Source of the DNA: Flavobacteriales bacterium
Lineage (GTDB): Bacteria > Bacteroidota > Bacteroidia > Flavobacteriales > UBA1820
DNA length: 62,266 nt
NCBI GenBank assembly: GCA_017620815.1
Contig: JAGAUI010000040.1
Location: 1-62,266, forward strand
Direction of reading: 5' to 3'
Positions within the stretch are counted from its first letter, which is position 1, and every line of letters begins with the position of its first letter. This document shows positions 1 to 8,616 of this stretch, in pieces. Under the pieces are notes generated by a model that was not told the origin of the DNA, did no database searches, and saw only the letters and a program-made list of their open reading frames with translations. Made by a program: the position numbers and the translations under genes.

Positions 1-47
1 AAAGAGCCGAGACTTTGCTTTGCACAGCAAAGCTGGTTTTCGAGGCT
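1..47. other. Hairpin-rich intergenic edge
   Basis: This is non-coding sequence at the window edge. It can fold as an outer GAGCC/GGCTC pairing around an inner CTTTGC/GCAAAG pairing. It directly precedes the first copy of the dispersed 93-base repeat. No open frame with protein-like composition is visible, and the function is unknown. Confidence 0.4.
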
Positions 48-140
48 CCCAATTTTTTGGCAATTTCAGAGGAAATAGAAAAACAACGGAGGTGAATTTT
101 TCTTTGGTTCTTTCTTTTGTTTGGTAGACAAAAGAAAGAA
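48..140 (+). repeat. Dispersed intergenic repeat, copy 1 (93 bases)
   Basis: This stretch matches 3283-3375 in the same orientation and over the same length, with only three base differences that I can see. Its last ~40 bases form a 13-bp perfect stem (TTCTTTCTTTTGT paired with ACAAAAGAAAGAA) around a 7-base loop. Both copies are intergenic and lie upstream of a GGCAG/CTGCC terminator. There is no coding content. It is probably one member of a genome-wide intergenic repeat family, but only two copies fall in this window. Confidence 0.8.
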
Positions 141-174
141 TAAAAAAAAAGGCAGTCCTAGGGCTGCCTTTTTT
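141..174. terminator. Rho-independent terminator after the OstA-like gene
   Basis: A GGCAG/CTGCC stem has an A run on one side and a T run on the other, so it can work in both directions. On the minus strand it lies immediately after the stop codon of the OstA-like gene. Confidence 0.75.
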
Positions 175-175
175 A

Positions 176-2011
176 TCAATAATCTATCTCTAGACGTAAA
201 TCATAAGCATCTTTACCCCATATTTCCTCGGCATTATGAGGTGCTTCATCCATCCGCAAACGGAAGCCTTTGAGTTCACGCATCTCTTCTGGCACACGTG
301 AGAGGTCTGTTATCTGTCCATCGGGGGATTTGATAAAACGTATGCGTTCTACCATAGAACGTCTCATCATGACCATCATTTTGGCCGCTTTGCTTAAATT
401 AAGCCCTATCGGATTTCCATCTCCATCATAGGTGTAATATAACACTTGGGCATTGCCTGTAATAAACACACGTCGCAGGTCATCATCTATCACTTTACCG
501 CGTATGTATTTACCACTTATCTGATTATATTGCAAAGGATTACGAGCATCTTGGCTTATGATAAAAGCATTGGAATAGATAAGTACAGAATCTGTTACTT
601 GCTGTCTTAAATCCTGTTTTACCACTATCGTATCCCCTGTTATCTGATTCTGTTTGGAAAATACCGCAGGCTCTCCATACATAGTCATAACACCTGTATG
701 TTGGTTATATGCTATGGAGTCGATAAAGCCAGACATATCGTGTTTATAGTACCTCACATTGCCAAATGCACGCATAACTCTAGGCATATCTCGCGTGTCT
801 CTATTACTATCACGAGACATAACACCTCTAGCATACCCCTCACCCGAAAAAAACTCATCATCACTCTCCTCTTGCCAAGGAGTAGATATGGTGGTATCTA
901 CCTCTTCTTTGCTATAGACTGGCATTACCTCCTCATTTTCTGTCTCTTCTGTCAATTCTGTTATGAGTCTTTTACGAGCCTCTTTTTTCTCGTCAACAGT
1001 ATCTTTAAGTGGCACCATTTCTATAATATCGGCTCTTAAAAACAGAGTATCTTTTCCAAAGAGAGCCACACGAGGTCTTTCTGGCACCACTGCCGAATCC
1101 AGCATTTCAAAATATTCTGCTACATCTCCTGCTATCATCACTCGGCGGGAAGTGTCGCGTATAAGGACATTTTCTTCGGCTCGTGCATAGCCCGTATGAC
1201 GCTCATAGTGGATTTTATCTCCTGTGAGCATTCTATTGGTTCCGTAATACACACGCGTATTAAACGTAAAATCTGATATTTCGGTCGTAGTATCATACAC
1301 GCCATGTTCTGTATATATACGGTTTTCATTACTCACGATGTATGTAGGGCCTTGGATAGTGATGATTTTGGATACAGTTCCATAATGAAGGGTATCGCCA
1401 TACATCTCAAATTCGTTATTTTTGGCCTCCACATTCATATAAAAATCAACCATATCTTCTGGGACGGTATAGACACCTATACGACTAGAAAGCGTATTCT
1501 GCCCATCTCTTATAGTAGCAAAATGATGATAATATGCCTTCTGGTCTATACGGTCATATTCTAGGGAGTCTGTAGTGAGAAGAGTGGTTTTATTAAGCAA
1601 CTGTACATTACCATATGCCTTGATAAGTTCTTCATCTCCTATATAGTCCATTCTATCACAGTCCAGAGTAAGCGTGTCGCCTTCGTTTACATGTACGCGT
1701 CCCATAGCATAAAAACTATTCTCATTGCGGCGGTAATAGGCACTATCACACATCATATATGTATTCCCATGACGGAAACGCACATCTCCTGTAAGGATTT
1801 GCAAGCCGGGGGCACGATTTTCGTCGTTGGATATACGGTCGGCATTTTCTATCACTATGCGAGTACGATTGATTTTGCTTGCCTTTTTTTCTACACTAGA
1901 AGACACAGTATCTCTTAATACTCCATAGTCCTTACACTGATGTGCATATGCGTATGAAGAAAACATCATCACACACAGCAGACATATATATTTTATGTAT
2001 TTCTCTATCAT
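176..2011 (-). CDS. OstA-like LPS-transport protein (LptA/OstA domain)
   Basis: This 611-residue exported protein has a signal peptide (about residues 1-24, hydrophobic core followed by AYA-H). The next ~270 residues carry repeated short beta motifs such as LTGDVRFRH, MGRVHVNEGD and AYGNVQLL, the pattern of OstA/LptA domains that form a beta-jellyroll slide for lipopolysaccharide. An acidic linker (about 345-395) separates this from a second block of the same motifs (about 405-520). The family in Bacteroidota is annotated as an OstA-like protein thought to take part in LPS transport to the outer membrane; the exact role here is inferred. It is monocistronic, ending at a terminator. The start is supported by the signal peptide. 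Confidence 0.8.
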   Translation of the reverse strand: MIEKYIKYICLLCVMMFSSYAYAHQCKDYGVLRDTVSSSVEKKASKINRTRIVIENADRISNDENRAPGLQILTGDVRFRHGNTYMMCDSAYYRRNENSFYAMGRVHVNEGDTLTLDCDRMDYIGDEELIKAYGNVQLLNKTTLLTTDSLEYDRIDQKAYYHHFATIRDGQNTLSSRIGVYTVPEDMVDFYMNVEAKNNEFEMYGDTLHYGTVSKIITIQGPTYIVSNENRIYTEHGVYDTTTEISDFTFNTRVYYGTNRMLTGDKIHYERHTGYARAEENVLIRDTSRRVMIAGDVAEYFEMLDSAVVPERPRVALFGKDTLFLRADIIEMVPLKDTVDEKKEARKRLITELTEETENEEVMPVYSKEEVDTTISTPWQEESDDEFFSGEGYARGVMSRDSNRDTRDMPRVMRAFGNVRYYKHDMSGFIDSIAYNQHTGVMTMYGEPAVFSKQNQITGDTIVVKQDLRQQVTDSVLIYSNAFIISQDARNPLQYNQISGKYIRGKVIDDDLRRVFITGNAQVLYYTYDGDGNPIGLNLSKAAKMMVMMRRSMVERIRFIKSPDGQITDLSRVPEEMRELKGFRLRMDEAPHNAEEIWGKDAYDLRLEIDY

Positions 2012-2170
2012 ATTTTTTTCTTTGCCATGAGTTTATATACCCACAGAATATGCAAAGATATAAATAAATGCTGGATATTTTTCTTCCTCCTTAAAACTAT
2101 TACTCTATGCCACATAGATAATACTTATAAACATTATCGCTATATCTATGTTTCTTTCATTTCTTTGTCG

Positions 2171-2178
2171 TATATTTG
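2171..2178 (+). promoter_or_regulatory. trxA promoter, -7 element
   Basis: TATATTTG is a perfect match to the Bacteroidota -7 consensus TAnnTTTG and lies 27 bases before the thioredoxin ATG. The upstream -33 match is weak, with TATG/TTTC sequence near 2147-2154. Confidence 0.55.
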
Positions 2179-2205
2179 CTCATGTAATTAAAACCAATTT
2201 TAACG

Positions 2206-2523
2206 ATGGCAAAAGAAATAACAGATGTAAATTTTGAAGAAATCGTATCTTCTGGTTCTCCAGTAGTGGTAGATTTCTGGGCACCATGGTGTGGTCCTTG
2301 CCGTATGGTGGCTCCTATCATAGATGAACTAGCCACAGAATATGAAGGCAAAGTAATCATAGGTAAAGTAAACGTAGATGATAACCCTGGAGTTTCTGCT
2401 TCACAGTCTATACGCAATATACCTACTATCCTATTCTTTAAGGGTGGGGCTCTAGTAGATAAACAGGTGGGAGCTATCTCCAAAGCAGACCTTAAAGCCA
2501 AGGTTGAAGCACTACTTAAATAA
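2206..2523 (+). CDS. trxA: Thioredoxin
   Basis: This 105-residue cytoplasmic thiol-disulfide reductant has the WCGPC active site (Cys29 and Cys32) and the cis-proline loop NIPT (Pro73), and is the usual length for TrxA. It has no signal peptide, so it should act in the cytoplasm on reductase partners such as ribonucleotide reductase and peroxiredoxins, together with a thioredoxin reductase encoded elsewhere. It has its own promoter and is followed by a strong terminator, so it is monocistronic. Confidence 0.97.
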   Translation: MAKEITDVNFEEIVSSGSPVVVDFWAPWCGPCRMVAPIIDELATEYEGKVIIGKVNVDDNPGVSASQSIRNIPTILFFKGGALVDKQVGAISKADLKAKVEALLK

Positions 2524-2536
2524 TACCTTATGAAAA

Positions 2537-2573
2537 GAAAAATCCCGACTCTGTGAGTCGGGATTTTTCTTTT
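2537..2573 (+). terminator. Terminator after trxA
   Basis: A 13-bp stem (AAAAATCCCGACT with its complement) has a 5-base loop and is followed by a T-rich tail. It starts 14 bases after the trxA stop. Confidence 0.85.
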
Positions 2574-2583
2574 AAGGAACATA

Positions 2584-2615
2584 TTTGTTCTATAACTAGT
2601 ATTTGCATACCTTTG
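2584..2615 (+). promoter_or_regulatory. Promoter of the acyltransferase gene
   Basis: TTTG at 2584-2587, a 20-base spacer and TACCTTTG at 2608-2615 match the Bacteroidota -33/-7 consensus exactly. The predicted transcript starts near 2622, giving a ~16-base leader. Confidence 0.75.
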
Positions 2616-2637
2616 CATATACAAAACAAGTAATGCA

Positions 2638-3198
2638 ATGAAAAGGAAAATAGGCTCATTTGTACTTAGAATGTTGGGGTGGAAGTTGAATGTAGATGTA
2701 AACGATACCCGTAAGAACCACTGCGTTCTCATAGCTGCTCCCCACACGAGCAACTGGGACTTTATCTATGCCATAGCAGCTCTATGGAAACTGGAAATAC
2801 CGGTAAGATTCCTTATCAAAGATTTTTATACGCGTAATGTATTATGGGGATGGCTGTTCAAGGCATTGGGAGGTATAGGAGTAAATCGCTCACAACGCAA
2901 CAATCTCACAGACTATATAGCCCAACTTCTCAAAGAAAATGATAACCTATCACTACTCCTTACTCCCGAAGGCACACGTTCACGTGTAGATGTATGGAAA
3001 AGCGGTTTTTATAAGATAGCTCGTGAAGCATCTCTTCCCATAGGAATAGCATACCTAGATGCAAGCAGTAAAACAGCTGGCGTGATGGACTTTATAGAAC
3101 CTACCGATGATTATAATGAAACACTGGATATCATACGCTCCTACTACCGTGATGTGCAAGGCGTAAACCCAGAAAACTGGAATCCTAACTTTCAATAA
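2638..3198 (+). CDS. PlsC-like acyltransferase
   Basis: This 186-residue protein belongs to the glycerophosphate/lysophosphatidate acyltransferase superfamily. The catalytic H-x4-D motif is HTSNWD (His36, Asp41) and the substrate-binding motif PEGTRS is at about 110-115. These enzymes transfer acyl groups from acyl-ACP or acyl-CoA to lipid precursors at the membrane. At 186 residues it is shorter than a full PlsC and resembles the compact 1-acylglycerol-3-phosphate acyltransferase-like proteins of Bacteroidota. The exact acceptor cannot be told from sequence. It is monocistronic. Confidence 0.82.
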   Translation: MKRKIGSFVLRMLGWKLNVDVNDTRKNHCVLIAAPHTSNWDFIYAIAALWKLEIPVRFLIKDFYTRNVLWGWLFKALGGIGVNRSQRNNLTDYIAQLLKENDNLSLLLTPEGTRSRVDVWKSGFYKIAREASLPIGIAYLDASSKTAGVMDFIEPTDDYNETLDIIRSYYRDVQGVNPENWNPNFQ

Positions 3199-3282
3199 TA
3201 CTATCTTTCTTTTGGTGGTGCAGCCACCACGGGCGGTTTTAAATATTCTCCACGAAAGAAAAAAAGTGTCCCCTTTGTTTTT
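3199..3282. other. Intergenic sequence, no gene
   Basis: This is the first part of the 320-base gap between the acyltransferase and S9 peptidase genes. It contains a small GGTGG-GCAG-CCACC hairpin near 3214-3229 and no credible open frame. The rest of the gap holds repeat copy 2 (3283-3375), ~90 bases without recognisable features (3376-3464) and a terminator. Confidence 0.5.
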
Positions 3283-3375
3283 CCCAATTTTTTGGCTATT
3301 TCAGAGGAAATAGAAAAACAACTAAGGTGAATTTTTCTTTGGTTCTTTCTTTTGTTTGGTAGACAAAAGAAAGAA
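3283..3375 (+). repeat. Dispersed intergenic repeat, copy 2 (93 bases)
   Basis: This is the second copy of the 48-140 repeat, of equal length, in the same orientation and about 97% identical by eye. It includes the same 13-bp hairpin. It is placed between convergent genes. Confidence 0.8.
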
Positions 3376-3464
3376 TGTAAGGAAATATAAATCTCGGTCG
3401 CATTTTGTATGGCTATCCTGCGTTATTAACGTCAATGGGACGGAGAACCTCTGTATGCAGTTTT

Positions 3465-3500
3465 AAAAAAAAAAGGCAGCCCTGCGGGCTGCCTTTTTTT
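3465..3500. terminator. Bidirectional terminator after the S9 peptidase gene
   Basis: A GGCAGCCC/GGGCTGCC stem is flanked by an A run and a T run. It ends 19 bases from the peptidase stop (minus strand) and also serves the plus strand. Confidence 0.8.
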
Positions 3501-3518
3501 AGTCTAAATGTAAAGGTA

Positions 3519-6398
3519 TCAGTATCCGTATGTTTCACCTTTTTTAACAGCTGGAATACCTTCTTTTATCCACTGTGGAGCTGGTTTACCCTTGAGGAAG
3601 TGGTCAAAGAACTGTTCCAAACGACGTGATAGGTCCATTCTATTACCCCATGATGCAGGGCGTAGGTTATGACTATCACCGTTGTAGTTTATCATCCATA
3701 CTGGTTTACCTAGACGGCGAAGAGCCACAAAATACTCTATACCTTGATACCAAGGCACTGCACCATCGGCATCGTTGTGCATGATAAACAGCGGAGTCTC
3801 TACCTCTGGAGCAAAAAACAGAGGCGAATTCTCTATGTAATGCCATGGGCGTTCCCATAGAGTACCACCTATACGGCTCTGTCCTTTCTCATACTGAATG
3901 TTACGGCTACGTCCACTCTCCCATCTTATACCATCATATGCCGATGTCATATTGGATACAGGAGCTCCTGCTCCCGCCGCTGCAAACATATTGGTACGAG
4001 TTACTAGGTATGCCACTTGATAACCTCCCCAGCTCTGTCCCTGTATGCCTATCGCCTTTGGATTTACATAGCCTTCATCTATAAGAGCCAGTGTGCCGCT
4101 TATGATAGATTTTTCGGCACTACGTCCTGGGTATCCGTCTTTGGCATATTTGATATCTGGGATAAAGATTATGTAGTCATTGGATACAAAGAATGGGAAG
4201 TTCACCGTAGAATAGCTAGGGGCTGGAGTATAGAAACGGTGAAGGTCATCGGTATATGTTTCATAGAAATACACTATGACAGGATATTTGCGTTTTGGGT
4301 CAAATCCTTCTGGTTTATACAGCACACCTACTTGTTTTTCTCCATCACTTGTAGTCCATGAGAATAGCTCTTCGCTACCCCATAGAAGACTATCCATCAC
4401 AGGATTGGCACGAGAGAGGAGTTTTTGGTCGGAAAGGTTTTCAAGTGATGACACTGCTCTTATCTCTGGATAATCTCCAAATGTACAATGACGAATGATG
4501 TATTTTTCGGCCTTTTCGGCTTTAAGAGCAGAATAATAGTATTTAGGTTCCATAACGATAGGTTTTGCTCCCTCTCCACTGCCATATACCATAGAGTAAT
4601 AACCTCCGTCTTTATTTTCTTTATCCAGAGCCGTAAAATACAATTTATCTCCTACCGATATATGACGACGTTCTGGGTCTGGTTCAAAACGAGTCAATTT
4701 CACATATGCGTCTTCAGAACGAGGAGTAAGACGAGTGATATTTTGCGGAACTGTTTTACCTGTAGGGTCTAGCTGCCATACGTTATACTTACCATATACC
4801 AACAGATGTTTATCCCCCGTAGTCCAACCCAATGCTCCGTATTCAGACACCGGATATGCTATATGGTCATCATCTACATTATAAAGCACATCTCCTTCTA
4901 TCCCTGCCGATATGTTTACACGCGTACCTTTCACGCGGTCTATGGCATAGTATGAGCTATCGGCACGGTCAAAATAAGCTATGTATTTGGCATCGGGAGA
5001 GAGCATAGGATAGTGTTCTACATCACTCATAAGCAGAGTGCGTTTTCCTGTCTCTACCTCTACTATGTAGATATCACGGCGTGAAGTACCGTTACGAGAA
5101 TTATCTAGACGATATGGCTTATCGGCAGCTGCTAGAGCATATTTTCCTCGGTTGCGATTAGGGACAGATACTCTTTCCAGATTTTCATCGGCTATCTGTA
5201 CAGCTTTACCAGTCTTGATAGTATATAGACAAGTGTATGTACGCTTCTTTTCACGGTCTTTTTCCAGCAGTTGTTGTGGTTGGAGTACCATATCTGTCCA
5301 TGACCATAGGTCAAAACGTGCTTTTTCCTCTGTAAGCAAAGTATCTTTAGGTGCTTTTTTCTCTTTTTCTCCTATGCCAAAGAACAGTCTTGCTCCATCG
5401 GCAGAAAAGTATGGTGTAGCATTTTCACTTACCACCACCGTACTATCTGGCAAGAGGTGTGAATATGCACCTTTAAGTGTATTGGCTTTTTTATCTTTTA
5501 CAGAAGCATAGTATAGCTCATATGTTTTTATTTTGGCTGTATCTTGAGAGAATAGGAACGCCGCTTGCCCTAAAGAGTCTAGAGCTATCTTGCTAGCTTT
5601 ACCAGTTGCAGAAAGCAAAGTATCTGTTTTAAGACTACGAGTATCAAAACGCAATACTCGGCTGTGTTCTATGCTATCTTTATATAGTTCCACCATTAGG
5701 AAATGAGAACCAGTGATATTGGTTTCATATTCAGTAATAGACTGGAATGTGTATATGCTATCCACTACGGTAGGGTGAGTGATAGATAGTTTTTTACCCT
5801 GTGGTTTTTTCTCTACCGTTTTTTTCTTTTTGGTAGTATCGGTCGCTGCAGTTTCTTTTTTGGGGGCAGGGTTTTCTGCTACTTTTTCGGGGGTTTTTGC
5901 AGGTTTCTTTTTGGCTGTATCCTTTACAGGTTTCTCCTTGTCCCACTGCCATGCCAACCATACGGCTTTGCTACCTTTTTTATAACCCGTTACAGGAGCA
6001 TATTTTGTAGCATCCTTTTCTCCCCATTTTTTTATATAGAGAGTGTCTTTTGGCATATCATCGGCTTTCTTTTTGGCTATTTTCATCTCTCTTGTAACTG
6101 CAAATGGAGCCTTTACTACAGCTACTGCATATGAACCATCATAAGCCATATCTCCACGTGTGGCACGATAGATAGTATCTTGGGCAGCTCCATCGGTAGT
6201 GCCTATTATCATGCGGGCATCACCGCGTTGTGGAGTGAGAGAATAAATAATTTTATTACCATCGGGAGATAGTTTTACCCCCGATATTGCATTCCACGCT
6301 GCATAATCATCGTGGGACATAGGGCGTTTTTCCTGTGCGTATGCCGCAATGCTCACAACACACAGCAACACCCATAATATGTATCTACTATATCTCAT
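3519..6398 (-). CDS. S9-family prolyl oligopeptidase-like peptidase, exported
   Basis: This is a 959-residue secreted serine peptidase. I start it at 6398, where a typical signal peptide begins (MRYSRYILW..., cleavage after AYA); the frame stays open to 6476 but those extra residues are unlike a signal. A beta-propeller-like region precedes the C-terminal alpha/beta-hydrolase domain. The triad is visible: Ser in GQSWGGYQ (~789), Asp in NDADGAVP (~878) and His in GDSHNLRP (~910). S9 enzymes of this size in Bacteroidota are periplasmic or outer-membrane dipeptidyl or acylaminoacyl peptidases. An unusual Lys/Pro/Ala-rich low-complexity stretch (about 155-203) interrupts the propeller. It is monocistronic. 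Confidence 0.9.
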   Translation of the reverse strand: MRYSRYILWVLLCVVSIAAYAQEKRPMSHDDYAAWNAISGVKLSPDGNKIIYSLTPQRGDARMIIGTTDGAAQDTIYRATRGDMAYDGSYAVAVVKAPFAVTREMKIAKKKADDMPKDTLYIKKWGEKDATKYAPVTGYKKGSKAVWLAWQWDKEKPVKDTAKKKPAKTPEKVAENPAPKKETAATDTTKKKKTVEKKPQGKKLSITHPTVVDSIYTFQSITEYETNITGSHFLMVELYKDSIEHSRVLRFDTRSLKTDTLLSATGKASKIALDSLGQAAFLFSQDTAKIKTYELYYASVKDKKANTLKGAYSHLLPDSTVVVSENATPYFSADGARLFFGIGEKEKKAPKDTLLTEEKARFDLWSWTDMVLQPQQLLEKDREKKRTYTCLYTIKTGKAVQIADENLERVSVPNRNRGKYALAAADKPYRLDNSRNGTSRRDIYIVEVETGKRTLLMSDVEHYPMLSPDAKYIAYFDRADSSYYAIDRVKGTRVNISAGIEGDVLYNVDDDHIAYPVSEYGALGWTTGDKHLLVYGKYNVWQLDPTGKTVPQNITRLTPRSEDAYVKLTRFEPDPERRHISVGDKLYFTALDKENKDGGYYSMVYGSGEGAKPIVMEPKYYYSALKAEKAEKYIIRHCTFGDYPEIRAVSSLENLSDQKLLSRANPVMDSLLWGSEELFSWTTSDGEKQVGVLYKPEGFDPKRKYPVIVYFYETYTDDLHRFYTPAPSYSTVNFPFFVSNDYIIFIPDIKYAKDGYPGRSAEKSIISGTLALIDEGYVNPKAIGIQGQSWGGYQVAYLVTRTNMFAAAGAGAPVSNMTSAYDGIRWESGRSRNIQYEKGQSRIGGTLWERPWHYIENSPLFFAPEVETPLFIMHNDADGAVPWYQGIEYFVALRRLGKPVWMINYNGDSHNLRPASWGNRMDLSRRLEQFFDHFLKGKPAPQWIKEGIPAVKKGETYGY

Positions 6399-6436
6399 AT
6401 ATATAACGTTTAAAGTGATTTTTATTTTACAGGAAA

Positions 6437-6444
6437 CAAAAGTA
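6437..6444 (-). promoter_or_regulatory. S9 peptidase promoter, -7 element
   Basis: TACTTTTG on the minus strand matches TAnnTTTG and lies 38 bases upstream of the chosen start at 6398, which supports that start. No clear -33 TTTG is present at the expected distance. Confidence 0.45.
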
Positions 6445-6514
6445 AGCATTTGTTTCCAAAACACTACTACACACATAAAAAAAGGAAGAAACTTAATACA
6501 CTCTACATAGGCAT

Positions 6515-6540
6515 AAAAAATCCCCTACGATATAGGGGAT
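6515..6540 (-). terminator. Terminator after the tatD-like gene
   Basis: An ATCCCC/GGGGAT stem is followed on the minus strand by six T residues. It lies 23 bases after the TatD stop. Confidence 0.75.
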
Positions 6541-6563
6541 ATGATAAGTTATGTATTAAATCA

Positions 6564-7199
6564 CTAGATACTCCTATGGAAAATCTTAAAGAAATTATCC
6601 TCCACCACTCTCGCCAAATCCTCTATATCCATTCCCAAAACAGAGGCTGCTTCCCTGTAAACGTCTTCTATGGTAATATCTGCTGTTTCATCGGTCTCAA
6701 ATAGTAAATGCTCCAGAGGTATAACTCCCAGCAATCCCTCACGACGCACACCCTCTATACCCATAGAAAAATAAAAACCCTGTGAGGCTAGCTGTGAGGC
6801 TAGGATGGGATTTTTGCGGAAACCATGTATCACCCACATTTGTGAGGGTGATGCCTCGCGATAGATATTGGATAATTCATTAAAGTGTCCTACGCAATGT
6901 ATTACAAGTGGTTTTTTAAGCTCTTCAGATACCTTGACGTGAGTCATAAAGACCTCTACCTGTTCTGGGAGAGATAGCGGTGAACGTTTATCCATACCAC
7001 ATTCCCCCACCGCCAATACCGCATTATCATTACACATAGACCGCAATGCTTCATAAAAACCTTCGGTCTTTTCATAGAAAAGCGGATGTGCTCCCACGGT
7101 GCAGAATTCGCCTTCATGAGGTTCGTCCCAACCGAAAATGACATTACGTAAATCTGTAACCGATGACGTAGAATGAGTATGAGCGTCGTAAAATTTCAT
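6564..7199 (-). CDS. TatD-family metal-dependent hydrolase
   Basis: This 211-residue amidohydrolase-fold protein has the metal-binding DAHTH motif (Asp5, His7, His9). Further typical elements are GECGMD, the conserved VIHCVGH and VIHGFR histidines, and the final FETDE motif. TatD proteins are usually 3'-5' exonucleases/DNases. At 211 residues it is ~45 shorter than E. coli TatD, as in compact Bacteroidota members. It starts 15 bases after the rarA stop, so it probably shares rarA's transcript, and it ends at a terminator. Confidence 0.88.
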   Translation of the reverse strand: MKFYDAHTHSTSSVTDLRNVIFGWDEPHEGEFCTVGAHPLFYEKTEGFYEALRSMCNDNAVLAVGECGMDKRSPLSLPEQVEVFMTHVKVSEELKKPLVIHCVGHFNELSNIYREASPSQMWVIHGFRKNPILASQLASQGFYFSMGIEGVRREGLLGVIPLEHLLFETDETADITIEDVYREAASVLGMDIEDLARVVEDNFFKIFHRSI

Positions 7200-7214
7200 A
7201 TCTTATAGTCTATA

Positions 7215-8501
7215 TCAATAATCATATTTATCCCCCCAACGACTCTTAAGGTATCTTCTTAATGCCTCTTCTCGGTCGTTTTCTTTGGGAGAGTAGTATC
7301 TGGTTCCTTTTAACTCATCTGGCATATACTCTTGACGAGCAAACGAACCCTCTATATCGTGGGGATAGATGTATTCTGTCCCATAATTAAGTTCCTTCAT
7401 AAGAGCGGTAGGAGCATTCCTCAAGTGCAATGGCACTGGCAGGTCTCCCAAACGTCTCACATCATTCTGAGCATCATTTATAGCCATATATGCAGCATTG
7501 CTTTTGGGAGAAGAAGCAAGATATGTAACACACTGTGCTAGTATGATACGGCTTTCGGGATAACCTACTACGCTTACGGCTTGGAAAGTATTGTTGGCCA
7601 TGATAAGAGCTGTAGGATTGGCATTTCCTATGTCTTCGCTTGCAGCTATCACGAGTCTTCGTGCGATGAATTTGAGGTCTTCTCCTCCCTCTATCATTCT
7701 TGCCAACCAATAAACTGCCGCATTTGGGTCGCTACCTCTTATAGATTTTATAAAAGCCGATATGATATCATAATGTTGCTCTCCTGTTTTATCATAACGA
7801 GCCAAATTCTGCTGTATGCGAGCGTTGACCATATCGTCTGTTATGACTATCTCATCACTATCTACGCTCTCCACCACTATCTCTAGAGCTCCCAAAAGTT
7901 TACGGGCGTCCCCTCCCGATGTACGCAATAGAGCATCGGTCTGTTTAAGTGTTATCTTTTTTGTTTTAAGATATTGGTCTTTTGTTATGGCATTATTAAG
8001 GATTTTAAGCAGAGATTCTCGCGTATGAGCTTTAAGCACATACACTTGGCATCGCGAAAGAAGTGCTGGTATCACTTCAAAGCTAGGATTTTCTGTCGTT
8101 GCTCCCACCAGCGTGATTTTACCTTTCTCTACCGCCGAAAGCAGTGAATCTTGTTGGGATTTGGAGAAACGGTGTATCTCGTCTATAAAAAGTATAGGTT
8201 TCCCTCCCGAAAACAGATGTGAAGATTCGCTTTCAGCACGAGATATAACATCTCGCACATCTTTCACCCCAGCATTGATAGCCGATAGGCTATAAAAAGG
8301 GCGTTTTATCTCTTGGGAGAGGATATGAGCCAATGTTGTCTTTCCACTACCCGGAGGCCCCCAAAATATCATAGATGGTATATAACCAGAGGCTATCACA
8401 CGCCGCAAAGGAGTACCCTCTCCCACTATTTCACTATGGGAAACATACTCCTCAAACGTACTGGGACGCATTCTCTCGGCAAGTGGTGTAGATATGTCCA
8501 T
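7215..8501 (-). CDS. rarA: Replication-associated recombination protein A (AAA ATPase)
   Basis: This 428-residue RarA/MgsA-family ATPase has Walker A GPPGSGKTT (48-56) and Walker B FIDEIHRF (about 105-112). Family hallmarks are sensor-1 GATTENPS and a C-terminal tetramerisation region (HLRNAPT, YIYPHD). RarA acts at stalled replication forks and interacts with single-stranded DNA-binding protein. Length is normal for the family. It is first in a two-gene unit with the tatD-like gene and is divergent from aroB, with the promoters back to back. Confidence 0.95.
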   Translation of the reverse strand: MDISTPLAERMRPSTFEEYVSHSEIVGEGTPLRRVIASGYIPSMIFWGPPGSGKTTLAHILSQEIKRPFYSLSAINAGVKDVRDVISRAESESSHLFSGGKPILFIDEIHRFSKSQQDSLLSAVEKGKITLVGATTENPSFEVIPALLSRCQVYVLKAHTRESLLKILNNAITKDQYLKTKKITLKQTDALLRTSGGDARKLLGALEIVVESVDSDEIVITDDMVNARIQQNLARYDKTGEQHYDIISAFIKSIRGSDPNAAVYWLARMIEGGEDLKFIARRLVIAASEDIGNANPTALIMANNTFQAVSVVGYPESRIILAQCVTYLASSPKSNAAYMAINDAQNDVRRLGDLPVPLHLRNAPTALMKELNYGTEYIYPHDIEGSFARQEYMPDELKGTRYYSPKENDREEALRRYLKSRWGDKYDY

Positions 8502-8531
8502 TTCCTGCTTAAAAATTCTTTTTTTACTCTA

Positions 8532-8539
8532 CAAATTTA
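8532..8539 (-). promoter_or_regulatory. rarA promoter, -7 element
   Basis: TAAATTTG on the minus strand matches TAnnTTTG and lies ~30 bases upstream of the rarA ATG. It abuts the aroB -7 element on the opposite strand. No clear -33 element is present. Confidence 0.45.
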
Positions 8540-8547
8540 TACTTTTG
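8540..8547 (+). promoter_or_regulatory. aroB promoter, -7 element
   Basis: TACTTTTG matches TAnnTTTG, giving a leader of ~60 bases before the aroB ATG. It directly abuts the minus-strand rarA -7 element. The -33 region is not a good match. Confidence 0.45.
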
Positions 8548-8616
8548 CTCTCAAATAAGACTCCTTATAAAGAGCTTTTAAAATAAATTTAACAGCCTTT
8601 TTATATAACGCTGAAT

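Noticed and set aside
2157-2753. 198-residue open frame on the minus strand across trxA and the acyltransferase start
   Set aside because: It overlaps trxA, a terminator and a promoter, and has no recognisable domain.
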